From assembly GCA_902611845.1 (NCBI GenBank), contig CACMAX010000001.1, positions 1 to 64,000 of the forward strand: 64,000 bases of DNA. Direction: 5' to 3'. This DNA comes from an uncultured Pelagibacteraceae bacterium (lineage in GTDB: Bacteria; Pseudomonadota; Alphaproteobacteria; Pelagibacterales; Pelagibacteraceae). The translations under genes and the position numbers were made by a program. Position 1 is the stretch's first letter. The number at the start of each line of letters is the position of its first letter. Below are positions 9,240-19,381 of the stretch, piece after piece. The notes beneath the pieces were generated by a model that saw only the letters and a list, made by a program, of their open reading frames with translations, did no database searches and was not told where the DNA came from.

Positions 9240-10010
9240 TTAATTAAAAAATTGTTGAAATTTAAAAAAAATCTTTTTAAATAAAACCAAGAGACCACCA
9301 AGTCTATTTTTTTTTATTATCATATAATCTTCTGTTGCTTTTTTTAAATAATTACTAATACGTGTGCTGGTTCCTCCATGGTTCATAGAAACTATATATT
9401 GATTTGTATATATAATTTTGATCTTATTTAAAGAAAATAATCTTATAATATAATCATAGTCAGATGAAATTTTATATTGCAAATCATATTCACCTAGTAA
9501 CTCAATAATTTCTCTTTTAATAAATAGAGAAGTATGTGCAGGAACCCAACCTTTAAAAAGTTTTTCTTTATAAAAATCAGAGTTTAAAACTTTATTTTCT
9601 AAACTTGTTGGACTTGCAATCCATTTTCTAATTATTTTTTTGGAATTATAATTTTTCAATATAATATTTCCATAGACTACATCTGCATTATAATTTTGAA
9701 AAAAATTTACTATGTTTTCAAAACAATTTTCATTCATTATTTGATCGTTTGAATGTAATATAAATATAATCTCTCCTTCAATTTTCTTAAGACCTTTATT
9801 TAATGCAAAATAAATTCCATTATCATTTTCACTTATAATTTTTAAATCGCCTTTATAATTATTTTTAATAATTTCTAGTGTTCTATCTTTAGAAATATTA
9901 TCTACTATGATGAGCTCATAGTTTTTGAATGATTGTTTTTTAAGGGAGTTTAATGTTTCTATTATAGTTTCTTCACTATTATTAGTACAAGTAATAACAC
10001 TTATTTTCAT
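9240..10010 (-). CDS. Glycosyltransferase family 2
   Basis: 256 aa; MKISVITCTNNSEETIIETLNSLKKQSFKNYELIIVDN. Confidence 0.9.
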   Translation of the reverse strand: MKISVITCTNNSEETIIETLNSLKKQSFKNYELIIVDNISKDRTLEIIKNNYKGDLKIISENDNGIYFALNKGLKKIEGEIIFILHSNDQIMNENCFENIVNFFQNYNADVVYGNIILKNYNSKKIIRKWIASPTSLENKVLNSDFYKEKLFKGWVPAHTSLFIKREIIELLGEYDLQYKISSDYDYIIRLFSLNKIKIIYTNQYIVSMNHGGTSTRISNYLKKATEDYMIIKKNRLGGLLVLFKKIFFKFQQFFN

Positions 10011-10022
10011 ATCATTTAAGTT

Positions 10023-11705
10023 CTATTTATCCAAATAAACTACATTATAAGATAAACTTTTTTGTAAATTTGCATTTAAATAATTTCCATAATTCACACA
10101 AGGCGATTTAAAGTACATACAATACTCATTATTAGCAGGTTTATAAAATTTTTTTTCTGAAATATAAAATTCATTCAAAATCGGATAATCATTCTTATTA
10201 TTCATTGAATAAAATTTTGGCCACGGATAATTTGTATAATTTAATTCAATATTAATTATTCTATTAATATTTTTAACAGTAAAAACACACAAACAAATAC
10301 TGAGAATTACTAAATATTTTTTTTTATAATTATTTTTTTGTTTAAAGAATTTCAAACCAATAAAACTAAAAAGTGTAGCGATTAAAGCTATATTGTATGA
10401 ATAACCATATCTAAAGACAGGTAATTTAATTAACCAAATTATATTAAAAATAATTAATAGTGAAATAGTTATTAGTATATGTTTGTTAATGTCTAAATTT
10501 TCTTCAAATTTATTTTTTTTTAGTCTAAAAAAAATAAAGAATACAATTAAACTTAATGATAAATATATTGAGATTATATTTATCATGAATAAAAAATGTT
10601 TGGAGGACCAAGTACTGACCCAATTAAAATTTTTAGAATATTGATCTATTTTGAGTAGTTTATCATTTTTTTTACTATTATTTATGTAATCAGGCCAACC
10701 TTTTGCCCAAGCTTCATTCTCTATTGATACATTTTTACTTAAACTTTTGTTTGACCATTTAAAATTATCAAAGCACAAGCTAGTTACAGGAAAAATTAAA
10801 CATCCAGAAATTAATAAATTTTTTATTACCCATATAGTAAAAAAAATTGAGATAAAATATAATCTTTTATATTTAAAAAAATCAAAAATTTTAATTTTAT
10901 CCCAAATTAGAAATATAAAGAAGAAAGATAATATTAAAATAATTTTATTTAAAATAATAAAAAGAATTAATAGAAAAGTATTTAAAACTTCTTTTATATT
11001 AAACTGATTCTTTAAGATTAAAGATAAAAGATAAAAAAAAAGTAAGTGAGATGGCGTGTCATTTCCATATTCGCTATACCTATTCATTTTATAGAACATG
11101 AAAATCTGGACAAAAATTAAAAAATAAAACTCGATATTATATTTATTCAGTTTAATTAAATTAAATGTTCTTGATATAAAATTAACTAGAATAGCACTAA
11201 AAATTAATGCTGAAGGCAAAACAATACCATTAATACCAATGACAAAGTTATTTAGTATAGCGGACGTATGTTGTAAAATAGATGCATGTGCATATCTAAA
11301 ATGAAGATTTGATAATCCAATAATAATTTTTTCATTATTTAAAATATTAATATATGGCAAATGATAAAGACCTGCATCAGGTCTATAAACATTGCTTCCA
11401 ATAATAAGAAGGGAGATTATTAACGTAGATAGAAAGCAAAAAATATAAAATTCTATATCAAGAAAGAAATTTTTTAAATGTCGATAAATAAATGTTAGTA
11501 AAAATAATATAGTGATAGAGTTAATAGTATTATTAAGTGGTAAGAAAAAATTTAAAAGTAAGGCTGAAAAAGAAATTAGTATTATTCCGTAAATAAGTTG
11601 GGTAGAATAGGTAATATAATTATTTTCTTTTTTTGATATAAAATATGTTCCAAGAGGAACAATCAAAAAATGTAACAGATAGATTTTTAGAAACAAAAAA
11701 AACAT
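10023..11705 (-). CDS. Large polytopic membrane protein (LIC_10190-like / GT-C-like glycan assembly protein)
   Basis: Track ORF 10023-11792 trimmed to the internal ATG at 11705 so it does not overlap the divergent GT2; many TM segments, DAGLYHLPYINIL motif. Confidence 0.6.
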   Translation of the reverse strand: MFFLFLKIYLLHFLIVPLGTYFISKKENNYITYSTQLIYGIILISFSALLLNFFLPLNNTINSITILFLLTFIYRHLKNFFLDIEFYIFCFLSTLIISLLIIGSNVYRPDAGLYHLPYINILNNEKIIIGLSNLHFRYAHASILQHTSAILNNFVIGINGIVLPSALIFSAILVNFISRTFNLIKLNKYNIEFYFLIFVQIFMFYKMNRYSEYGNDTPSHLLFFYLLSLILKNQFNIKEVLNTFLLILFIILNKIILILSFFFIFLIWDKIKIFDFFKYKRLYFISIFFTIWVIKNLLISGCLIFPVTSLCFDNFKWSNKSLSKNVSIENEAWAKGWPDYINNSKKNDKLLKIDQYSKNFNWVSTWSSKHFLFMINIISIYLSLSLIVFFIFFRLKKNKFEENLDINKHILITISLLIIFNIIWLIKLPVFRYGYSYNIALIATLFSFIGLKFFKQKNNYKKKYLVILSICLCVFTVKNINRIINIELNYTNYPWPKFYSMNNKNDYPILNEFYISEKKFYKPANNEYCMYFKSPCVNYGNYLNANLQKSLSYNVVYLDK

Positions 11706-11709
11706 TTTT

Positions 11710-12420
11710 ATGAATAATGTTGAAATAACTATAATTATACCAGTTTTTAATGAAATAAATACATTAGAAAAACTTTTAGAAAAAATAAACAAAATTAACT
11801 TGAAAAAACAAATTATAATAATTGATGATTATTCAACTGACGGGTCTAGGCAATTAATTGAAAAATTTGATCAAGATAACTTAAAAAAGATTTTTCATGG
11901 GAAAAATTATGGAAAAGGCGCATGTATAATTAGTTCTCAAAAATATGTTGTTGGAGAGTATACAATTATACAAGACGCAGATCTGGAATACGATCCAAAC
12001 GATATAGTCAAAATTTATACTCAAGCTAAATCAAAAAATTGTGATGTTGTATATGGCTCAAGAGTGCTCAATAAAAATAAATATCAAAAATTGGAAAATT
12101 TTAGTCATAGAGTTAGAATTTATGGAAATGTATTTCTTACATACCTTTCGAATATTTTAAACAATCAAAATTTAACTGATGCACACACATGTTACAAATT
12201 ATTTAAAAGTCAAATATTTAAAAATATCAGTTTAAAAGAAAAAGATTTTTCTTTTTGTCCAGAAATTACAACCAAACTATCTTTAAAAAAAATCTCAATA
12301 AAAGAAATTCCCATTAATTATCAAGGCAGAACCTATTCAGAGGGGAAAAAAATTGTTGCCACCGATGGTTTTAAAGCTATTAAGACTTTGATAAAATATA
12401 GATTTTTTTCTCATGATTAA
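11710..12420 (+). CDS. Glycosyltransferase family 2 (dolichyl-phosphate mannosyltransferase-like)
   Basis: 236 aa; TIIIPVFNEINTLEKLL, QDADLEYDP. Confidence 0.9.
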   Translation: MNNVEITIIIPVFNEINTLEKLLEKINKINLKKQIIIIDDYSTDGSRQLIEKFDQDNLKKIFHGKNYGKGACIISSQKYVVGEYTIIQDADLEYDPNDIVKIYTQAKSKNCDVVYGSRVLNKNKYQKLENFSHRVRIYGNVFLTYLSNILNNQNLTDAHTCYKLFKSQIFKNISLKEKDFSFCPEITTKLSLKKISIKEIPINYQGRTYSEGKKIVATDGFKAIKTLIKYRFFSHD

Positions 12421-13237
12421 TTTTGTTAAATATAGGTTAATAAAGTTTCTTGAAAAAATCCCATTTATTCAATTATTAATATATAACAATCTAATTTATT
12501 TTAAATTTTTATTACCTCATGATAAAGATTATTTTGCCTTAAAATTGATTTTTAATAAAAATGAAAAAAATAGCTTTCTAGATGTTGGGGGTAATATTGG
12601 AATATCAACACTAGGATTTAGACAATTAGGATTTAATAAAAATGATATTTTAATATTTGAGCCAGATGAATATTTATTCTCAAAATATTTAGTAAAAATT
12701 CGAAATAAACAAAAAAAAATTAAAATATTTAATTTTGGTTTATCCAATAAAAATCAAAACTTGGATTTATTTAGAGCATTTTATCAAAACATTTTTATAC
12801 ATTTTAACAATAGCTTCGACTTAAATTATTTAAAAAATAAAATTAAGGAAAATTATCCTGAAAATTATAAGAGTTTTAGTTATAAAAAAAAAAAATTTGT
12901 TCTTAAGAAATTTGATGATCTGAATATACATAAAAAAATTTCATTTATTAAAATTGATGTAGAAGGACTTGATCACTTAGTAATTAAAGGTATGAAAAAG
13001 TTGATTATAAAACAGAAACCTGTTTTTTTGATCGAATTTAATAAATCAAATTTTAAAATAATATACGATTTTTTCAAAAAAAAATATGATTGCTATATTT
13101 ACATGTTAGAAAAAAATTATTTAAAAAAAATTTTACTTAAAGATTTAAATAAAATAAAAAACTTTCAAACACCTGATATCCAGTATACAAAAAATAGTTT
13201 TAATATTTATTTTATACCAAAAGACCATATTTTTTAG
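12413..13237 (+). CDS. FkbM family methyltransferase
   Basis: 274 aa; FLDVGGNIGISTLGF, FIKIDVEGLDHLVIKGM. Confidence 0.85.
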   Translation: MINFVKYRLIKFLEKIPFIQLLIYNNLIYFKFLLPHDKDYFALKLIFNKNEKNSFLDVGGNIGISTLGFRQLGFNKNDILIFEPDEYLFSKYLVKIRNKQKKIKIFNFGLSNKNQNLDLFRAFYQNIFIHFNNSFDLNYLKNKIKENYPENYKSFSYKKKKFVLKKFDDLNIHKKISFIKIDVEGLDHLVIKGMKKLIIKQKPVFLIEFNKSNFKIIYDFFKKKYDCYIYMLEKNYLKKILLKDLNKIKNFQTPDIQYTKNSFNIYFIPKDHIF

Positions 13238-13298
13238 AAAAAATTCAAATTAGATTTGCAATTTTATTATACTAGAGTATTAGATTTACTAATAACAT

Positions 13299-14336
13299 AT
13301 GGCAAAAAAAGCATTAATATTTGGGGTAACTGGGCAAGATGGATCTTATTTATCAAAGTTTCTTTTGAAAAAGGGCTATGTTGTTCATGGAATTAAGAGG
13401 CGTGGATCTACATTAAATACTGAAAGAATAGACGACATATATACAGACCCTTTAATTAAAAAAAATAACTTTTTTTTACATTATGGAGACATAACAGATT
13501 CACTTTCAGTAAATAATATTATTAAAAAAATTCAGCCAGATGAAATTTATAATTTGGCTGCTCAATCACACGTTGCGGTTTCGTTTGAAATTCCAGAGTA
13601 TACATCTAATGCTGATGCTTTAGGTACACTGAGAATTTTGGAGGCTATCTCAAAATCCCGAAAAAAAATTAAATTTTACCAGGCCGGTTCATCAGAAATG
13701 TTTGGAAAAGTTCAGGAAACGCCACAGAATGAGAATACACCCTTTTATCCTAGAAGCCCTTATGGTGCTGCAAAATTATATTCACACTGGATAACAGTAA
13801 ATTATAGAGAATCGTATAAAATCTTTGCATGTAATGGAATTTTATTTAATCATGAAAGTCCATTAAGAGGAGAGACTTTTGTAACCAAGAAGGTTGTACG
13901 TGCATTATGTAAAATAAAATTCAAAAAACAAAAGAAATTATTTATTGGTAATCTTTATTCAAAAAGAGATTGGGGTCATGCTGAAGATTATGTTATTGCA
14001 ATGTGGAAAATGCTTCAGCAAAAAAATCCTAGCGATTTTGTTATCTGTACTGGCAAACAATATACAATAAAACAATTTATCAACTTTACAGCAAAAAAAT
14101 TAGGAATAAAAATAGTTTGGAAAGGGAGAGGAATTAACGAAAAAGGTTTTGATCAAAATAATAATTGCGTAATTGAATGTAAAAGTAAATATTTTAGACC
14201 TGCCGAAGTAGATTCATTAAAAGGTGATTATTCAAAAGCAAAAAAAATTCTTAATTGGAGGCCAAAACATAATATCCATTCTTTAATTGATGATATGATT
14301 AAATATGAAATTAAGAATTTAAATAATGATAGATAA
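13299..14336 (+). CDS. gmd: GDP-mannose 4,6-dehydratase
   Basis: 345 aa; ALIFGVTGQDGSYLSKFLLKKGYVVHGIKRRGS, FNHESPLRGETFVTKK. Confidence 0.95.
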   Translation: MAKKALIFGVTGQDGSYLSKFLLKKGYVVHGIKRRGSTLNTERIDDIYTDPLIKKNNFFLHYGDITDSLSVNNIIKKIQPDEIYNLAAQSHVAVSFEIPEYTSNADALGTLRILEAISKSRKKIKFYQAGSSEMFGKVQETPQNENTPFYPRSPYGAAKLYSHWITVNYRESYKIFACNGILFNHESPLRGETFVTKKVVRALCKIKFKKQKKLFIGNLYSKRDWGHAEDYVIAMWKMLQQKNPSDFVICTGKQYTIKQFINFTAKKLGIKIVWKGRGINEKGFDQNNNCVIECKSKYFRPAEVDSLKGDYSKAKKILNWRPKHNIHSLIDDMIKYEIKNLNNDR

Positions 14337-15279
14337 AAAATCAAAAATCTTCATAGCAGGTCATAATGGCATGGTTGGATCTGCAATTTTAAAGTATTTT
14401 AAAAAAAAAGAATTTAAAAATCTTTTAACTATAGATAGAAAAAAACTTGATTTAAGAAATCAAAATAATGTCAATAATTATCTAAAAAAAATAAAACCAG
14501 ATGCAGTTATATTAGCAGCAGCTAGGGTCGGCGGCATTAATGCAAATAACGAAAAAAGAGCAGAATTTATTTATGATAATTTATCAATTCAAAATAATGT
14601 AATACACGGTAGCTATATTAATAACGTAAAAAATTTAATATTTCTGGGTTCTAGTTGTGTCTATCCTAAATTTAGTAGAATACCAATAAAAGAGACTGAA
14701 CTTTTATCTAACTACTTAGAAAAAACAAATGAACCATATGCGATTGCTAAAATAGCAGGTATTAAGATGTGTGAAAGTTATAATTTGCAATATGGAGTAA
14801 ACTATAAATGTTTAATGCCATGTAATTCATATGGTATAAATGATAATTATGATCCATTGTATTCACATTTTTTTCCAGCGTTAATAAAAAAAATAATAGA
14901 TGCACTAAGGTCTAAAAAAGACCATATTAAAATTTGGGGATCTGGTAAACCTTTAAGGGAACTTATATATGCAGATGATATAGCTGACGCATGTTATTTT
15001 TTTCTTACGAAAAAAACAAAACATTCACTTATTAATATAGGTTCAGGAAAAGATAATTCAATAAATTTCTATGCTAAATTTATAATGAATCATTTAGGCG
15101 TAAGTTTAAAAATAATCCATGAAAAAAAAAAATTGGAGGGTACGTTTAGAAAAGTTTTAAATGTAAATTTAGCAAAAAAGTATGGATGGTCTTTCAAAAC
15201 ATCTCTTGAGGATGGGACATCTAAAACAATAAATGATTATTTACATAAAGAAATCTTAATTAAAAAAAAACAAGTATAA
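14326..15279 (+). CDS. fcl: GDP-L-fucose synthase
   Basis: 317 aa; IFIAGHNGMVGSAI, LGSSCVYPKFSRIPIKE, GINDNYDP. Confidence 0.93.
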   Translation: MIDKKSKIFIAGHNGMVGSAILKYFKKKEFKNLLTIDRKKLDLRNQNNVNNYLKKIKPDAVILAAARVGGINANNEKRAEFIYDNLSIQNNVIHGSYINNVKNLIFLGSSCVYPKFSRIPIKETELLSNYLEKTNEPYAIAKIAGIKMCESYNLQYGVNYKCLMPCNSYGINDNYDPLYSHFFPALIKKIIDALRSKKDHIKIWGSGKPLRELIYADDIADACYFFLTKKTKHSLINIGSGKDNSINFYAKFIMNHLGVSLKIIHEKKKLEGTFRKVLNVNLAKKYGWSFKTSLEDGTSKTINDYLHKEILIKKKQV

Positions 15280-15299
15280 TTAAAATAATTTTGCAATAT

Positions 15300-15327
15300 T
15301 TGACTTTTGTACTCTTTATGGTATCAA
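15300..15327 (+). promoter_or_regulatory. Candidate promoter for the isolated 5S rRNA
   Basis: TTGACT (15300-15305), 16-nt spacer, TATCAA (15322-15327); predicted start near 15334 coincides with the 5S 5' end. Confidence 0.4.
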
Positions 15328-15331
15328 AATA

Positions 15332-15451
15332 TTGCCTGGTGATTATTGCGAAGGTGTTATACCCGATCCCATTCCGAACTCGGAAGTCAAGCCCTCCAGC
15401 GCCGATGGTACTTTGTCTTAAGACATGGAAGAGTAGGACATTGCCAGGCTA
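15332..15451 (+). rRNA. rrf: 5S ribosomal RNA (isolated from 16S/23S)
   Basis: TGCCTGGTGATTATTGCGAAGGTGTTATACCCGATCCCATTCCGAACTCGGAAGTCAAG...GCGCCGATGGTAC...GGAAGAGTAGGACATTGCCAGGC; conserved CCGAACTCGGAAG and terminal helix GCCTGG/CCAGGC. Confidence 0.95.
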
Positions 15452-15457
15452 TCCTTA

Positions 15458-16351
15458 ATGAAAAAATTTATTGTAGTAACTGGTGGTGCTGGTTTTGTAG
15501 GTTCAAACTTAATCAAGTTACTTATTAGTAAAACAAAATTTAAAATAATTAGTTTAGATAATTATTCAACTGGAACAACAAAAAATCATATTTTGTCTAA
15601 ACGAATAATTTATTTAAGAGGAAATACAATAAAGATAAGTTCAAAATTAGAAAAATATAAGAATAAAATCGACTCCATTTTCCATTTTGGAGAATTTTCA
15701 AGAATCTACCAAAGTTTTAAATATTTTAATCAATGTTACGAATCTAATTCGATTGGTAGTAAAGAGGTTTTCAAATTTTGCTTAGATAACAAAATAAAAT
15801 TAATTTATTCTGCAACCTCTGCATCATTAGGTCAAAAAGGTAACGATAAAAATTTATCTCCTTATGCTTTTACAAAATCAAAAAATTTGGAATTATTAGA
15901 AAATTTAAAAAAATGGTTTAGTTTAAAATTTGAAATTATTTTTTTCTACAATGTTTATGGCAGCAATCAAATAGAACAAGGAAACATGGCAACTGTTATT
16001 GGAATATTTCAAAATCAGTATAAAAAAAAAATACCACTTTCTGTTGTTAAGCCAGGGACGCAGACAAGGAGATTTACACATATATACGACACTATTGATA
16101 TTTGTTATATGGCATGGAGAAAAAATAAATGCTCATATTACAGCATAAGTCATAAAAAACCTTATTCAATTATCGATGTGGCAAAAATGTTTAATTCGAA
16201 AATACGATATTTACCAGCTAGAGTAGGCGAAAGATATGCATCAGCATTAACTAATATGTCTTTTAATAACAAAGTAATTAAATATTATGGAAAAATAAAT
16301 TTGAAAGATTACATAACATCGTTTATTAAAAGCAGAAATAATAAATTATGA
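15458..16351 (+). CDS. NAD-dependent epimerase/dehydratase (UDP-glucose 4-epimerase-like)
   Basis: 297 aa; [32 protein letters not shown]. Confidence 0.85.
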   Translation: MKKFIVVTGGAGFVGSNLIKLLISKTKFKIISLDNYSTGTTKNHILSKRIIYLRGNTIKISSKLEKYKNKIDSIFHFGEFSRIYQSFKYFNQCYESNSIGSKEVFKFCLDNKIKLIYSATSASLGQKGNDKNLSPYAFTKSKNLELLENLKKWFSLKFEIIFFYNVYGSNQIEQGNMATVIGIFQNQYKKKIPLSVVKPGTQTRRFTHIYDTIDICYMAWRKNKCSYYSISHKKPYSIIDVAKMFNSKIRYLPARVGERYASALTNMSFNNKVIKYYGKINLKDYITSFIKSRNNKL

Positions 16352-16473
16352 AAATTGCTAGTTCTTTAAAGTCGTTGAAAAAAAGAGATCTTAATTCTAA
16401 ATTAGTAAGACGAAGAGGAAGAGTTTACATAATAAATAAAAAAAATCCCAAATTTAAAGCTAGACAAAAATAG
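16348..16473 (+). CDS. rpmJ: 50S ribosomal protein L36 (absent from ORF track)
   Basis: 41 aa by manual translation: [41 protein letters not shown]. Confidence 0.93.
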   Translation: MKIASSLKSLKKRDLNSKLVRRRGRVYIINKKNPKFKARQK

Positions 16474-16481
16474 AGTCTACG

Positions 16482-16592
16482 ATGGATAATGAGAACCATA
16501 AAAATACATGGAATAACTTCACAAAATTTGTGTTGTGGGGCTCTGTTGCGGTTGTTGTTATTTTAATTTTAATGGCAATATTTCTTTTATAA
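16482..16592 (+). CDS. aa3-type cytochrome c oxidase subunit IV-like small membrane protein (absent from ORF track)
   Basis: 36 aa by manual translation: MDNENHKNTWNNFTKFVLWGSVAVVVILILMAIFLL; directly upstream of pntA. Confidence 0.7.
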   Translation: MDNENHKNTWNNFTKFVLWGSVAVVVILILMAIFLL

Positions 16593-16593
16593 A

Positions 16594-17682
16594 ATGATTG
16601 TTGGATCAATTTCAGAAAATAAAAATATTGAAAAAAGAGTTGCTATAACTCCAGATGTAGTAAAAAAATATCAATCATTAGGGCTAGGTGTTTATTTAAC
16701 CAAAAATTATGCTTTGCATATTGGTATAACTGACAAAGAATATGAACTTGAGGGTGCTAAATTTTTTAATAAAGATGAAGAGGTAATTTCTCAATCAGAT
16801 GCAATTTTACAAATGAATATTATAAGTGATGAAAACTTAGATAAACTTAAACAAAATCAAATATTTATTGGCGTTTTAAATCCTTTCTTAAATGAAAAAA
16901 AACTACAAAACATAACTTCAAAGAAAGTTAATTGCTTTTCTTTAGATCTTCTACCAAGAATAACGAGAGCACAATCTATGGATATTTTATCATCACAAGC
17001 AAACTTAGCTGGATATAAAGCTGTGGTAGACTCATTTTCTTATTTTCAGAAAGCAATTCCAATGATGATGACTGCTGCAGGCACAATTTCTGCAGCAAAA
17101 GTATTAATAGTTGGAGCGGGTGTAGCAGGCTTACAAGCAATAGCAACAGCAAAAAGAATGGGTGCAATAGTATTTGCGACAGACGTTAGAATAGCTTCCA
17201 AAGAACAGGTTGAAAGTCTAGGTGGAAAATTTTTGTCAGTTGAAGGGTCGGAAAATTTAGAAACAGAGGGCGGCTATGCAAAAGAAACATCTGAAGATTT
17301 TAAACTTAAACAAGAAGAATTATTAAAAGATACATTAAAAAAAATTGATATTGTTGTATGCACTGCTTTAATACCAGGAAAAAAAGCTCCAATAATTTTA
17401 AAAAAAGATATGATTGAGCAAATGCCAAATGGTTCAATTATTTATGATCTAGCTGCTTCCCAAGGAGGTAATTCTGAGTTAACCAAAGCTGATCAAATAG
17501 TTGAAAGTAATGGAGTAAGAATAATTGGAGAAACCAATATATTAAACAAACTTCCAGTATCAGCTTCAAGCCTATATGCAAAAAATTTATTTAATTTTAT
17601 CAATAATTTATTTAATAAAGATAATAAATCTTTTGAAATTAATTTAGAAGATGAAATAATTAAAAAAACAAAAGTAAAATAA
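16594..17682 (+). CDS. pntA: NAD(P) transhydrogenase subunit alpha, part 1
   Basis: 362 aa; RVAITPDVVKKYQSLG, VLIVGAGVAGLQAIATAKRMGA. Confidence 0.95.
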   Translation: MIVGSISENKNIEKRVAITPDVVKKYQSLGLGVYLTKNYALHIGITDKEYELEGAKFFNKDEEVISQSDAILQMNIISDENLDKLKQNQIFIGVLNPFLNEKKLQNITSKKVNCFSLDLLPRITRAQSMDILSSQANLAGYKAVVDSFSYFQKAIPMMMTAAGTISAAKVLIVGAGVAGLQAIATAKRMGAIVFATDVRIASKEQVESLGGKFLSVEGSENLETEGGYAKETSEDFKLKQEELLKDTLKKIDIVVCTALIPGKKAPIILKKDMIEQMPNGSIIYDLAASQGGNSELTKADQIVESNGVRIIGETNILNKLPVSASSLYAKNLFNFINNLFNKDNKSFEINLEDEIIKKTKVK

Positions 17683-17984
17683 TGGAAATAGATCCTTTTA
17701 TATTTAGACTTAGCATTTTTATTTTGTCAATTTTTGTAGGGTATTACGTTGTTTGGAGTGTAACACCATCATTGCACACTCCATTAATGTCTGTAACTAA
17801 TGCAATATCTTCAGTCATAATAGTAGGTGCAATTATTGCGGCTTTAGCCAGTTCTTCAGATAGTATATTTGAAACGTCAAATCTTTTTGGATTTTTAGCA
17901 ATAATATTAGCTGCAGTTAACATTTTTGGGGGATTTTTAGTTACTCAGAGAATGTTGCAAATGTATAAAAAGAAGAAAAAATAG
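17682..17984 (+). CDS. NAD(P) transhydrogenase subunit alpha, part 2 (TM)
   Basis: 100 aa; [24 protein letters not shown]. Confidence 0.93.
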   Translation: MEIDPFIFRLSIFILSIFVGYYVVWSVTPSLHTPLMSVTNAISSVIIVGAIIAALASSSDSIFETSNLFGFLAIILAAVNIFGGFLVTQRMLQMYKKKKK

Positions 17985-17986
17985 AT

Positions 17987-19381
17987 ATGTCAGCTAATTT
18001 GTCAGCATTATTTTATCTTATATCTGGAATTTTATTTATTCTAGCATTAAGAGGCCTTTCTTCACCAGAGACATCAAGGCAAGGGAATTATTTTGGTATT
18101 GCAGGAATGGTAATTGCAATATTAGTTACATTCCTAAGTGTTGGTAATTTTGGCCCAGCATTAATATATGTTTTAATTTTTTTGGTAATTGGTGGCAGTA
18201 TAGGAGCTTTTATCGCTTTTAGAATACCAATGACAGCAATGCCAGAACTTGTTGCAGGTTTTCATAGTTTAGTTGGACTTGCAGCTGTATTTGTAGCTAT
18301 TTCAGCGTTTTTAAAACCTGATGCGTTTGGATTAGGAATTATAGGAGAAATTAAATTAGCAAGCTTAATTGAAATGTCTTTAGGTGCAGCCATAGGAGCG
18401 ATTACATTTTCAGGTTCAATAATTGCATTTTTAAAATTAAGAGGAATTATGTCTGGTTCACCAATTACATTCAAGGGTCAACATTTCATAAATTTACTAT
18501 TAGGGATTACAATTATTTTTTTAATTTATTATTTGTGTACATCACAATTATCAAGTGTTTTTTGGTCAATAATAATAATTTCTTTTTTAGTAGGGGTTTT
18601 ACTTATTATACCTATAGGTGGCGCAGATATGCCAGTTGTGATTTCAATGTTAAATTCTTATTCAGGTTGGGCTGCAGCAGGTATAGGTTTTACGCTTGAA
18701 AACACAGCTCTAGTAATAACAGGGGCTTTAGTAGGTTCGTCAGGAGCGATACTTTCCTACATTATGTGCAAAGGAATGAATAGGTCTTTCTTTAATGTAA
18801 TCTTAGGAGGATGGGGAGCTAGTGAACAAAGCTCTTCTTCTCAAAACAAAGAGCAAAAACCAGTCAAAAGTGGAAATGCTGATGATGCAGCATTTTTAAT
18901 GAAGAACGCTTCATCAGTTATAATTGTGCCAGGTTATGGAATGGCTGTTGCTCAAGCACAGCATGCTTTAAGAGAAATGGTTGATGCATTAAAGAAAAAT
19001 GGAGTAAAAGTATCTTATGCCATACATCCAGTTGCTGGAAGAATGCCAGGACATATGAATGTTTTATTAGCAGAAGCTAATGTACCGTATGATGAAGTTT
19101 TTGAATTAGAGGAAATTAATAATGATTTTGCAAATTGCGACGTAGCATATGTAATTGGAGCAAATGACGTAACCAACCCAGTCGCGAAATCAGATCCACA
19201 AAGCCCAATATATGGAATGCCAGTTTTAGATGTTGAAAAAAGTAAGTCAGTTCTTTTTGTCAAGAGAAGTCTCTCTCCAGGATATGCCGGAATAGATAAT
19301 GATCTTTTTTATAGAGATAATACGTTAATGCTATTCGCGGATGCTAAAAAAATGACTGAGGAAATAGTTAAGAGTTTGTAA
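17987..19381 (+). CDS. pntB: NAD(P) transhydrogenase subunit beta
   Basis: 464 aa; [37 protein letters not shown]. Confidence 0.96.
   Translation: MSANLSALFYLISGILFILALRGLSSPETSRQGNYFGIAGMVIAILVTFLSVGNFGPALIYVLIFLVIGGSIGAFIAFRIPMTAMPELVAGFHSLVGLAAVFVAISAFLKPDAFGLGIIGEIKLASLIEMSLGAAIGAITFSGSIIAFLKLRGIMSGSPITFKGQHFINLLLGITIIFLIYYLCTSQLSSVFWSIIIISFLVGVLLIIPIGGADMPVVISMLNSYSGWAAAGIGFTLENTALVITGALVGSSGAILSYIMCKGMNRSFFNVILGGWGASEQSSSSQNKEQKPVKSGNADDAAFLMKNASSVIIVPGYGMAVAQAQHALREMVDALKKNGVKVSYAIHPVAGRMPGHMNVLLAEANVPYDEVFELEEINNDFANCDVAYVIGANDVTNPVAKSDPQSPIYGMPVLDVEKSKSVLFVKRSLSPGYAGIDNDLFYRDNTLMLFADAKKMTEEIVKSL

Noticed and set aside
10747-11007. 86-aa plus-strand ORF antisense to the large membrane protein
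   Set aside because: No recognisable domain, composition-driven in AT-rich DNA; same reasoning applied to other antisense track ORFs (for example 2388-2636, 38771-39040, 53040-53396, 62361-62657)
15346-15528. 60-aa plus-strand ORF in the track
   Set aside because: Lies across the 5S rRNA; spurious translation of a structural RNA
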